Shown here piece by piece: positions 56,090-64,000 of a DNA stretch of 64,000 nt. The stretch is taken from assembly GCF_000696225.1 (NCBI RefSeq), contig NZ_BAWN01000006.1:1-64000 (forward strand), in the 5' to 3' direction. The notes under the pieces are model-generated. The model was not told the DNA's origin and made no database searches. It saw nothing but the letters and a program-made list of their open reading frames with translations. The stretch comes from Serpentinimonas barnesii. GTDB taxonomy: Bacteria; Pseudomonadota; Gammaproteobacteria; Burkholderiales; Burkholderiaceae_C. Numbering within the stretch: position 1 is the first letter of the stretch; every line of letters begins with the position of its first letter. A program made the translations under genes and the position numbers.

Positions 56090-58033
56090 TCAGTCCTTCT
56101 TGACTTCTTTCACTTCGGCATCGACCACATCGTCGGCCGAGGCAGATCGGGCACCGGCATCGGCTGTCGAGCCGCCCGCAGCGCCCGCTGCACCGGCCGC
56201 CGCGCTGGCCTGCTGATCGGCGTACATTTTCTCACCCAGCTTTTGGCTGGCGCTCATCAGCTCGGCGCTGGTGGCCTCGATGGCGGCCTTGTCCTCGCCC
56301 TTGACGGCTTCTTCAGCAGCCTTGATGGCGGCTTCGATTTTCTCTTTTTCGGCCGCGTCGAGCTTGTCGCCGTACTCTTTCAGGCTCTTGCGCACCGAGC
56401 TCACCAAGCCATCGGCCTGGTTGCGCGCCTGCACCAGCTCCACTTTTTTGTGGTCTTCGGCGGCGTTGAGCTCGGCGTCTTTGACCATGTTCTGGATTTC
56501 GGCCTCGGTCAGGCCCGAGTTGGCCTTGATCGTGATCTTGTTCTCTTTGCCGGTGCCCTTGTCTTTGGCGCCCACGTGCAAAATGCCGTTGGCGTCGATG
56601 TCAAAGCTGACCTCGATCTGCGGCAGGCCGCGCGGCGCGGGCGGAATGCCCTCGAGGTTGAACTCGCCCAGCAGCTTGTTGCCGGCGGCGATCTCGCGCT
56701 CGCCCTGGAACACCTTGATCGTGACGGCGGGCTGGTTGTCGTCGGCGGTCGAGAACACCTGCGCGAACTTGGTCGGGATGGTGGTGTTCTTGGCGATCAT
56801 CTTGGTCATCACGCCGCCCATGGTCTCAATCCCTAGGCTGAGCGGGGTCACGTCGAGCAGCAGCACATCTTTGCGCTCGCCCGAGAGCACCTGGCCTTGG
56901 ATCGCCGCGCCCACGGCCACGGCCTCGTCGGGGTTGACGTCTTTGCGCGGCTCTTTGCCGAAGAACTCTTTGACCTTCTCTTGCACCCGGGGCATGCGCG
57001 TCATGCCGCCCACCAAGATCACGTCGTCGATCTGGCCCACGCTCACGCCGGCGTCTTTGATGGCGGTGCGGCAGGGCGCAATGGTGCGCTCGATCAGCTC
57101 ATCGACCAGCGCTTCGAGCTTGGCGCGCGTGAGCTTGATGTTGAGGTGGCGCGGACCGTTGGCGTCGGCGGTGATGTAGGGCAGGTTGAGGTCGGTCTGG
57201 GTGCTGTTGGAGAGCTCGATCTTGGCCTTTTCGGCCGCTTCCTTGAGGCGTTGCAGGGCCAGCACGTCTTTGGTCAGATCGACGCCTTGTTCTTTTTTGA
57301 ACTCGGTCACGATGTAGTCGATGATGCGCTGGTCGAAGTCTTCGCCGCCCAAGAAGGTGTCGCCGTTGGTGGAGAGCACTTCGAACTGTTTTTCACCGTC
57401 GAGGTCGGCAATTTCGATGATCGAAATGTCAAAGGTGCCGCCGCCGAGGTCATAAACCGCGATCTTGCGGTCGCCCTTGCCGTGCTTGTCCAGCCCAAAG
57501 GCGAGCGCGGCGGCGGTGGGTTCGTTGATGATGCGCTTGACTTCCAGCCCGGCGATGCGGCCCGCGTCTTTGGTGGCTTGGCGCTGCGCGTCGTTGAAAT
57601 AGGCGGGCACGGTGATCACGGCCTCGGTCACGGCCTCGCCGAGGTAGTCTTCGGCGGTTTTCTTCATCTTGCGCAGCACCTCGGCGCTCACCTGCGGCGG
57701 GGCCAGCTTTTTGCCGCGCACTTCCACCCAGGCGTCGCCGTTGTCGGCGCGGGCAATGGTGTAGGGCATCAGATCGATGTCCTTTTGCACCTCTTTTTCT
57801 TCAAACTTGCGCCCGATCAGGCGCTTGACCGCGTACAGCGTGTTGCGCGGGTTGGTCACGGCCTGGCGCTTGGCCGAGGCGCCGACCAGGATTTCGCCAT
57901 CCTCTTGGTAAGCGATGATGGAGGGCGTGGTGCGCGCACCCTCGCTGTTTTCGATCACGCGCGTGGTGTTGCCTTCCATGACCGAGACGCACGAGTTGGT
58001 GGTGCCCAGGTCGATGCCAATGATTTTGCCCAT
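56090..58033 (-). CDS. dnaK: Chaperone DnaK (Hsp70)
   Basis: DnaK is the ATP-driven Hsp70 chaperone. The 647-residue protein starts [16 protein letters not shown] and has the phosphate-binding blocks of the nucleotide-binding domain ([18 protein letters not shown]). The substrate domain follows from about residue 390, and the C-terminal lid ends in a Ala/Gly-rich tail with acidic-basic [17 protein letters not shown] precedes the ATG. It lies 93 bp after grpE. Confidence 0.98.
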   Translation of the reverse strand: MGKIIGIDLGTTNSCVSVMEGNTTRVIENSEGARTTPSIIAYQEDGEILVGASAKRQAVTNPRNTLYAVKRLIGRKFEEKEVQKDIDLMPYTIARADNGDAWVEVRGKKLAPPQVSAEVLRKMKKTAEDYLGEAVTEAVITVPAYFNDAQRQATKDAGRIAGLEVKRIINEPTAAALAFGLDKHGKGDRKIAVYDLGGGTFDISIIEIADLDGEKQFEVLSTNGDTFLGGEDFDQRIIDYIVTEFKKEQGVDLTKDVLALQRLKEAAEKAKIELSNSTQTDLNLPYITADANGPRHLNIKLTRAKLEALVDELIERTIAPCRTAIKDAGVSVGQIDDVILVGGMTRMPRVQEKVKEFFGKEPRKDVNPDEAVAVGAAIQGQVLSGERKDVLLLDVTPLSLGIETMGGVMTKMIAKNTTIPTKFAQVFSTADDNQPAVTIKVFQGEREIAAGNKLLGEFNLEGIPPAPRGLPQIEVSFDIDANGILHVGAKDKGTGKENKITIKANSGLTEAEIQNMVKDAELNAAEDHKKVELVQARNQADGLVSSVRKSLKEYGDKLDAAEKEKIEAAIKAAEEAVKGEDKAAIEATSAELMSASQKLGEKMYADQQASAAAGAAGAAGGSTADAGARSASADDVVDAEVKEVKKD

Positions 58034-58126
58034 GAGTGGCTCCTAAGGTTCAAATAAAACGAATGGGGTGCAAATGCGGCTGCAGGGCCGGATTTCAAGC
58101 GCCGGGATGAGGGTTTGAAGGGCGGC

Positions 58127-58693
58127 TTATTTGGGTGCGGTCACCGTGACCATGGCTGGGCGCAGCACGCGCTCGGCGATTAGGTAGCCTTTTTGCAGCA
58201 CCATCACCACGGAATTGGGCTCTTGGCCGGGTGCGGCCACCACGCCGATGGCCTGGTGCTGGTGCGGGTCGAAGCGGCTGCCGGCTGCGGGTGCGATGGG
58301 CTGCACCTTGTGGCGGGCCAGCGCGCTTTGCAACTGCTTGAGCGTGGCCTCGGCCCCTTCGCGTATCTGCTGCGCCGTGGCCTCTTGCACCGCCAGCCCG
58401 GCTTCCAGGCTGTCGAGCACCGGCACCAGGCTTTCGGCAAAGCCCTCCACGGCAAATTTGCGCACCTTGCTCACTTCTTCGTCGGTGCGGCGGCGCAGGT
58501 TTTCCATCTCGGCCTTGACGCGCAGGTACTGCTCGGCCAGTTCGGCGTTCTGCGCTTGCAGGCGCGCCACTTCGTCCGACAGATCGGCTTGCAAGGCGGC
58601 GTCGGCCGCCGCAGCCGCTTCGGCCTCCTCGGGCGAGATCGGCGCATCGGTGGTGTCGGGGCGGGGGTAGGTCGGGTCTGGGTGGGCGGACAT
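58127..58693 (-). CDS. grpE: Nucleotide exchange factor GrpE
   Basis: GrpE releases ADP from DnaK and so resets its cycle. The 188-residue protein has an acidic N-terminus, a long coiled helix (about 35-90, with [18 protein letters not shown], the GrpE core) and a beta domain with [11 protein letters not shown]. The Ala/Glu-rich N-terminal 35 residues are probably disordered. It heads the operon behind a sigma-32-type promoter. Confidence 0.95.
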   Translation of the reverse strand: MSAHPDPTYPRPDTTDAPISPEEAEAAAAADAALQADLSDEVARLQAQNAELAEQYLRVKAEMENLRRRTDEEVSKVRKFAVEGFAESLVPVLDSLEAGLAVQEATAQQIREGAEATLKQLQSALARHKVQPIAPAAGSRFDPHQHQAIGVVAAPGQEPNSVVMVLQKGYLIAERVLRPAMVTVTAPK

Positions 58694-58761
58694 GGCGGCT
58701 AAAAACGAAAGTGCGCCCGGCGCGGTGGCGGGGCAGGGGGTCTAAAGGCTCAGTGGCCCAG

Positions 58762-58789
58762 AGTGGGGGTGCCTGGCGGTGCTTTCAAG
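58762..58789 (-). promoter_or_regulatory. Sigma-32-type heat-shock promoter of grpE-dnaK-dnaJ
   Basis: On the minus strand CTTGAAA (58789-58783) is followed after 13 bp by CCCCCAC (58769-58763), close to the sigma-32 consensus CTTGAAA-N11-16-CCCCAT. It leaves a leader of about 60 nt before the grpE ATG at 58693. Position and motif both fit heat-shock control of this operon. Confidence 0.7.
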
Positions 58790-58843
58790 GGCTGGGGGAT
58801 GAAAAAATCAGCCTATGATCGTAGCGCATCAGGATACCGACAC

Positions 58844-59647
58844 ATGCCACTCCATCCTCCCACCACTGACTGGCCTCCTGCCAGCGGCCCTGTGCTGCAC
58901 CTCGACGCCGGCGTGGCCACCCTCACCTTAAACCGCCCGGCGCAACGCAACAGCCTGAGCGACGCCGACTTGCAGGAGCTGGCGCAGCACCTGGCCGCGA
59001 TCGAAGCCGATGCGGCTGTGCGGGTGCTGGTGCTCACGGCGCGCTTGGCCCCTGCGGCGGCGGTGTTCAGCGCCGGCTACCATATGAGCGGCTTTGATGC
59101 CGATGCCAGCCAGGGGCCGCAAGGTTTCGAGCGCGTGTGCGAGGCGCTCTCGCGCCTGCGCCCGGTTACCTTGTGCGCGCTCAACGGCAGTGTGTATGGG
59201 GGGGCTACCGATCTGGCGCTGGCCTGCGATTTTCGCTTAGGGGTACAAGGCATGGAGCTGCGCATGCCTGCTGCCGCGCTCGGCTTGCACTACTACCCCG
59301 GCGGTTTGCAGCGCTGCGTGGCCCGCTTGGGGCTAGGGGGTGCGCGGCGCCTGTTTTTGCTGGCGCAAGCGCTGCCTGCCGACGAACTGTTGCGCATGGG
59401 CTACCTTGATGCCTTGGTGGAACCCGAGGCCTTGCCCGCCGAAGTGGCGCGCTGGTGTCAAAACCTCTGCCGCTTGGCCCCATTGGCCCTGCAAGGCATG
59501 AAGCAAAGCCTGCAAGAGATGGCCTTGGGCGAGTCGAATTGGCAAGGCTGGCGCGCACGCGAAGCCCTTAGCCAAGGCAGCGCCGATTTTGCCGAAGGCC
59601 GCGCCGCCTTTGCGCAGCGGCGGCCGGCGCTGTTTGTCGGACGTTGA
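58844..59647 (+). CDS. Enoyl-CoA hydratase/isomerase family protein
   Basis: The 267-residue protein is a crotonase-fold enzyme: the oxyanion-hole segments FSAGYHMSGF and GSVYGGATDLALACDFRL are both present. The second catalytic acid region (GLHYYPGGLQR) lacks the usual glutamate of classical hydratases, so an isomerase, hydrolase or other crotonase activity is possible. The ATG at 58844 is preferred over one at 58763. It lies divergent to grpE and convergent to the LysR gene; the partner pathway is not evident. Confidence 0.8.
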   Translation: MPLHPPTTDWPPASGPVLHLDAGVATLTLNRPAQRNSLSDADLQELAQHLAAIEADAAVRVLVLTARLAPAAAVFSAGYHMSGFDADASQGPQGFERVCEALSRLRPVTLCALNGSVYGGATDLALACDFRLGVQGMELRMPAAALGLHYYPGGLQRCVARLGLGGARRLFLLAQALPADELLRMGYLDALVEPEALPAEVARWCQNLCRLAPLALQGMKQSLQEMALGESNWQGWRAREALSQGSADFAEGRAAFAQRRPALFVGR

Positions 59648-59703
59648 GCCCTGCCACCCGGTGCAAACGGGCGCCCAAATGCGCATAGACGCTAAAGCCC
59701 CGC

Positions 59704-60654
59704 TCAAGCGGCTGCGGCCAGCGGTTTGATTGGCCCCAGCGTTTGCGCACAGACTTGGCGGATCAGGTCGCGTGCCGCGCGCTGGGTCAGCGTGGTGGGG
59801 CGCTGCGCGCTGCTGGCCAGCGCGACCTGGATCAGCAGCGCCGGCGGGCCGATCGGGCGCACAGCAAAAGCCGCAGGCCGGCCAGATGCCGCCACCGCAT
59901 GGCGCGACAGCACCGCACAGCCCAAGCCCTCTGCCACCAAATCGAGGATGGCGGGCACGCCGTCGATCTCCAGCGCAATGCGCGGGCGCAGGCCGAGCTT
60001 GGCCAGCTCCAGCTCCACGTGCATGCGCAGCGCGTTGGGCCGGGTGGGAATGAGCAGCGGCAGTTGCGCCAGTTCGGCCAGCGGCAGCGGGGCCGGGCGC
60101 TGGGCCGTGGCGCTGCCGGGTGCTTGGGCTGCGGCGCCGCTGCGGGCTTGCACCAGCAGCAGCTCTTCGTCCAGCAGCGGTTGCAAGTCCAGCTCGGGCA
60201 GCGGCTGCGCGTTGTAGAGCAGCGCCAAATCCAGCCGGCCATTGAGCAGCGCGTCTTGCATGCTCACCGAAAGCCCCTCGGTGATCGACAGCCGCGCCTG
60301 CGGCAGTTGCTGGCGAAAGCTGCGCGTGAGTGGCACCGCGACCAAGCGCGCCAGCGAAGGCGGCAGCCCGATGGCCACCCGCCCGGCCAAGGTGCCGCGC
60401 ACCAAGCCGAGTTCTTCGCGTGCCCGCTCCACTTGGTGCAAGATGCCGCGCCCGTGTTCGAGCAGCAGTTGCCCGGCTTCGGTGGGCACGGCGCCGCGGC
60501 CGTTGCGCAGCAGCAGGTTTTGGCGCAGCTCCACTTCGAGCAGCCGCACCTGGCGGCTCAGCGCCGGTTGCGCCACGTTCAGCGCCGCCGCCGCCTTGGT
60601 GAAGCTGCCCAATTCTGCGACGCGCACGAAGTAGCCCAGTTGTTTCAAGTCCAT
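59704..60654 (-). CDS. LysR-family transcriptional regulator of the lig/pmd cluster
   Basis: The 316-residue protein has an N-terminal LysR winged helix (MDLKQLGYFVRVAELGSFTKAA, here FVRVAELGSFTKAA, residues 9-22) and a periplasmic-binding-protein-like effector domain (about 90-310). It is divergent to the protocatechuate 4,5-cleavage genes, the usual layout for a LysR activator of such an operon, so a pathway intermediate is the probable inducer. The 148-bp divergent gap (60655-60802) is A/T-rich near 60690-60705 and should contain its binding sites. Confidence 0.85.
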   Translation of the reverse strand: MDLKQLGYFVRVAELGSFTKAAAALNVAQPALSRQVRLLEVELRQNLLLRNGRGAVPTEAGQLLLEHGRGILHQVERAREELGLVRGTLAGRVAIGLPPSLARLVAVPLTRSFRQQLPQARLSITEGLSVSMQDALLNGRLDLALLYNAQPLPELDLQPLLDEELLLVQARSGAAAQAPGSATAQRPAPLPLAELAQLPLLIPTRPNALRMHVELELAKLGLRPRIALEIDGVPAILDLVAEGLGCAVLSRHAVAASGRPAAFAVRPIGPPALLIQVALASSAQRPTTLTQRAARDLIRQVCAQTLGPIKPLAAAA

Positions 60655-60802
60655 CAGCGAATTTTAGATAGCAAGGGGTCGGAAATGCAAATTTTTTATA
60701 ACTGCTAGAGCCGCGCGCCCACTTGCCAGCCGCTTCTAGGCGCTACACAATCGAAGCCGAACACAGACAGGCTTGATTTCATCATTTAATATTTTGCCCC
60801 AT

Positions 60803-61492
60803 ATGGCCCCCGCCCTGCACGCGATTTCGTCGATGGCCACCCGAGCCCTGCTGGCCGAATTGGCGCACGACTACCACGCCAAAACCGGCGTGGAGGTTCG
60901 GCTGGAATCGGTCGGTGGCGTGGATGCAGCGCGCCGGGTGCAGGCCGGAGAGGTGTTTGACGCCGTGCTGCTGGCCGCCGACGCCATCGAGCGCCTGATC
61001 GCCAGCGGCCAGGTGCAGGCCGGCAGCCGGGTGGACTGGGTGCGCAGCCCGGTGGCCTTGGCGGTGCGCGCCGGTGCGCCGCTGCCCGACATCGGCACCG
61101 AAGCGGCGCTGCGCCAGGCGGTGTGCGCGGCGCGCAGCCTAGGCGTGTCCACCGGGCCCAGTGGCACCGCCTTGCTGCAACTGTTTGAGCGCTGGGGCGT
61201 GCTCGAAGCGCTGCGCCCGCGCCTGGTTATGCCGCCGCCGGGGGTGCCGGTGGGCAGCCTGGTGGCCAGCGGTGCGGTGGAGCTGGGTTTCCAGCAGTTG
61301 AGCGAGCTGCTGGCGCTGCCGGGCATCGCGCTGCTGGGTCCGCTGCCGCCGGGCTGCGCCATCGAAACCGTATTTTCTGCTGGCCTGTGCACGGCCAGCG
61401 CGCAGCCCGATGCGGTGCGGGCTTGGTTCGATTTTCTGCGCTCCCCCGCCACCGCCGACTGCAAACGCCGCCACGGCATGGCAGCGCTCTAA
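60803..61492 (+). CDS. ModA-like substrate-binding protein without signal peptide
   Basis: The 229-residue protein has the type 2 periplasmic-binding fold of molybdate-binding ModA (blocks LLAELAHDYHAKTGVEVRLES, here DYHAKTGVEV, and GTALLQLFERWGV). It starts directly at the fold, with no signal peptide from the ATG at 60803; a TTG at 60773 adds only MISSFNILPH. No ABC permease or ATPase adjoins. It is first in the lig operon, so it may be a cytoplasmic aromatic-acid or intermediate-binding protein rather than a molybdate carrier. The function is not established. Confidence 0.65.
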   Translation: MAPALHAISSMATRALLAELAHDYHAKTGVEVRLESVGGVDAARRVQAGEVFDAVLLAADAIERLIASGQVQAGSRVDWVRSPVALAVRAGAPLPDIGTEAALRQAVCAARSLGVSTGPSGTALLQLFERWGVLEALRPRLVMPPPGVPVGSLVASGAVELGFQQLSELLALPGIALLGPLPPGCAIETVFSAGLCTASAQPDAVRAWFDFLRSPATADCKRRHGMAAL

Positions 61493-61552
61493 GCCCCGTG
61501 GTTTAAGCCCCACGGTTTTTCACCCCACCCCACCCCACACCCGCCACAGCCC

Positions 61553-62608
61553 ATGAACCCCAGCCCCGCGCGCCAACCTTTGATCATCGACGTTCACGGC
61601 CACTACACCACCGCCCCGCCCGCGCTCGGGGCTTGGCGCGATTTGCAGGTGGCGGCGCTGCAGCAGCCCGAGCAGCGGCCCGACCCGCGCAGCCTGCGCA
61701 TCAGCGACGACGAAATCCGCGACACCATCGAGCGCAACCAACTGGCCAAAATGCGCGAGCGTGGCAGCGACCTCACCCTCTTTAGCCCGCGCGCCAGCTT
61801 CATGGCGCACCACATCGGCGATTTCCGTACCTCGTCCGACTGGGCCGCGATCTGCAACGAGCTGTGCGCCCGTGTGAGCCAGTTGTACCCGCAGCACTTC
61901 GTTCCGGTGGCCATGCTGCCGCAGTCGCCCGGCGTCGATCCGGCCACCTGCATCCCCGAGCTCGAGCGCTGCGTGCGCGACTACGGCTGCGTGGGCCTCA
62001 ACCTCAACCCCGACCCCTCCGGCGGGCACTGGAACAGCCCGCCGCTCACCGACCGCCACTGGTACCCGATCTACGAAAAAATGGTCGAGTACGACATCCC
62101 GGCCATGGTCCACGTGAGCACCAGTTGCAAGGCCTGCTTTCACACCACCGGCGCGCACTACATCAACGCCGACACCACCGCCTTCATGCAACTGCTGCAG
62201 GGCGATCTGTTTGCCGATTTCCCCACCCTCAAGTTCCTCATCCCGCACGGCGGCGGTGCCGCGCCCTACCACTGGGGCCGCTACCGGGGTCTGGCGCAGG
62301 AGCTCAAAAAACCGCTGCTGCAACAGCACCTGCTGGGCAATGTGTTTTTCGACACCTGCGTCTATCACCAGCCGGGCATCGACCTGCTCACGCGCGTGCT
62401 GCCGGTGGCCAACATCTTGTTTGCCAGCGAGATGATCGGCGCCGTGCGCGGCATCGACCCCGAAACCGGCCACGCCTACGACGACACCAAGCGCTTCGTG
62501 CTCGCCACCCCGCACCTGAACGAGGCCGATCGCTTCCAGGTGTTTGAGGGCAATGCGCGCCGCGTATTCCCCCGGCTCGACGCCACCCTGAAGGCGCAGG
62601 GGCGCTGA
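61553..62608 (+). CDS. ligJ: 4-Oxalomesaconate hydratase (amidohydrolase family)
   Basis: In the protocatechuate 4,5-cleavage pathway this enzyme hydrates 4-oxalomesaconate to 4-carboxy-4-hydroxy-2-oxoadipate. The 351-residue protein is an amidohydrolase-2 barrel with the metal motif DVHGHYT (residues 12-18), [17 protein letters not shown] and [16 protein letters not shown], shown here as [12 protein letters not shown]. Family length and blocks match LigJ/PmdE. It is followed by the ligK aldolase, which uses its product. Confidence 0.87.
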   Translation: MNPSPARQPLIIDVHGHYTTAPPALGAWRDLQVAALQQPEQRPDPRSLRISDDEIRDTIERNQLAKMRERGSDLTLFSPRASFMAHHIGDFRTSSDWAAICNELCARVSQLYPQHFVPVAMLPQSPGVDPATCIPELERCVRDYGCVGLNLNPDPSGGHWNSPPLTDRHWYPIYEKMVEYDIPAMVHVSTSCKACFHTTGAHYINADTTAFMQLLQGDLFADFPTLKFLIPHGGGAAPYHWGRYRGLAQELKKPLLQQHLLGNVFFDTCVYHQPGIDLLTRVLPVANILFASEMIGAVRGIDPETGHAYDDTKRFVLATPHLNEADRFQVFEGNARRVFPRLDATLKAQGR

Positions 62609-62667
62609 TCTCCGGCCCCCGTTTTTTTCTCCGAACTTTCACCCCACACCCGCAAAAGGCACCTCCC

Positions 62668-63351
62668 ATGTACGAACTCGGCGTGGTTTACCGAAACATC
62701 GAGCGCACCGAAGCCGCCGTGGCCGATGCGCTGGCCCCATTGGGCAGCGCCACCGTGCACGAGGCCATGGGCCGGGTCGGGCTGATGAAGCCCTATCTGC
62801 GCCCAATCTATTCCGGCGTGCCGGTGTCGGGCACTGCCATCACGGTGCTGCTGCACCCCGGCGACAACTGGATGCTGCACGTGGCGGCCGAACAAATCCA
62901 GCCCGGCGATGTGGTGGTCGCGGCCCTCACCTCCGAATGCACCGATGGCTACTTTGGCGACCTGCTCGCCAGCAGCTTCCAGGCGCGGGGGGCGCGGGCG
63001 CTGGTGATCGACGCCGGGGTGCGCGACGTGCGCACGCTCGCCGAAATGGGCTTTCCGGTCTGGAGCAAGTGCATTTCCAGCAAAGGCTGCATCAAAGAGA
63101 CGCTGGGCTCGGTCAACGTGCCGGTGGTGTGCGCCGGCATGTGGGTTCGGCCCGGCGATGTGATCGTGGCCGACGACGACGGCGTGGTCTGCGTACCGCG
63201 CGAGCGCGCCGCCGCCACGCTGCAGGCCGCACGCCAGCGCGAAGCCAACGAAGGGGCCAAGCGCGCCCAGTTGGCCGCCGGGGTGCTGGGGCTGGACATG
63301 TACCGCATGCGCGAGCCGCTGGCCGCCAAGGGCCTGCGCTATGTCGACTGA
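62668..63351 (+). CDS. ligK: 4-Carboxy-4-hydroxy-2-oxoadipate aldolase
   Basis: This class II aldolase splits 4-carboxy-4-hydroxy-2-oxoadipate to pyruvate and oxaloacetate. The 227-residue protein has the RraA-like fold, with [37 protein letters not shown] (here TDGYFGDLL) and [10 protein letters not shown]. Length and motifs match LigK/PmdF/GalC. It ends the lower part of protocatechuate meta-cleavage. The ATG at 62668 follows a CACCTCCC stretch, so the ribosome site is weak. Confidence 0.9.
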   Translation: MYELGVVYRNIERTEAAVADALAPLGSATVHEAMGRVGLMKPYLRPIYSGVPVSGTAITVLLHPGDNWMLHVAAEQIQPGDVVVAALTSECTDGYFGDLLASSFQARGARALVIDAGVRDVRTLAEMGFPVWSKCISSKGCIKETLGSVNVPVVCAGMWVRPGDVIVADDDGVVCVPRERAAATLQAARQREANEGAKRAQLAAGVLGLDMYRMREPLAAKGLRYVD

Positions 63352-63393
63352 CCGCACACGGGGCACTGGATTATTCAAAGCCAGCCTGGGTAA

Positions 63394-64000
<607 letters not shown>

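Noticed and set aside
58060-58099. Second sigma-32-like promoter before dnaK: CTTGAAA (58099-58093) and CCCCATTC (58067-58060)
   Set aside because: Both elements are good, but the spacer is about 25 bp against 11-16 in the consensus, so they cannot work together as one promoter.

Overview
The window is GC-rich chromosomal DNA from a betaproteobacterium, most likely Burkholderiales, family Comamonadaceae. Evidence is the tmRNA tag ANDERFALAA, the gene order gph-ubiG-ompA-gyrA-serC-pheA-tyrA-aroA/cmk-rpsA-ihfB-lapA-lapB, a ubiquinone-type respiratory gene set, and a dispersed repeat inside gcvP that I recall from Comamonadaceae genomes. The genus cannot be fixed from the window alone. Almost all of it is dense, ordinary core and catabolic coding sequence. 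I see no CRISPR array, prophage or complete insertion sequence.

Layout. 1-415 is an AT-richer flank with a 22-bp perfect palindrome; 416-804 is tmRNA (minus). 817-3071 (minus) holds gph, ubiG and an OmpA-like protein. 3400-15403 (plus) is a long run of gyrA, serine/aromatic amino-acid genes, an aroA-cmk gene fusion, rpsA, ihfB, lapA and lapB. 15425-18699 is an unassigned FAD-dehydrogenase/TPP-enzyme pair. 18723-23508 (minus) is the glycine cleavage operon gcvTHP. 23684-29986 (minus) holds ETF:ubiquinone oxidoreductase, a set of very small envelope proteins, a Crp/Fnr regulator, a di-haem cytochrome c peroxidase with an FNR-type promoter, and a quinone oxidoreductase. 30088-34396 (plus) is surE-pcm-nlpD-rlmD, from which rpoS is missing at its usual place.

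36000-44722 (plus) is the most distinctive region: a GlcG-like gene, the nickel regulator nikR, a candidate NikR operator, then seven overlapping genes for a TonB-dependent receptor, a DUF4198/NikK-like periplasmic protein and a complete NikABCDE-type ABC transporter. Read together this is a metal (most likely nickel) import line from the outer membrane to the cytoplasm under one operator. Next comes a Fur-type promoter driving bfd and a 26-residue membrane microprotein, then a MerR regulator and tRNA-Pro(GGG).

46106-53392 (minus) is accessory: an MntA/HepT-like nucleotidyltransferase/HEPN pair and a FitAB/VapBC-like pair beside genes that together fit 5-aminovalerate and glutarate catabolism (semialdehyde dehydrogenase, class III CoA-transferase, glutaryl-CoA dehydrogenase, aminotransferase). 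53446-58693 (minus) is a beta-CASP nuclease gene and the grpE-dnaK-dnaJ chaperone operon behind a sigma-32-type promoter. The right end (59704-64000) is a LysR-controlled protocatechuate 4,5-cleavage (lig/pmd) cluster that runs off the window.
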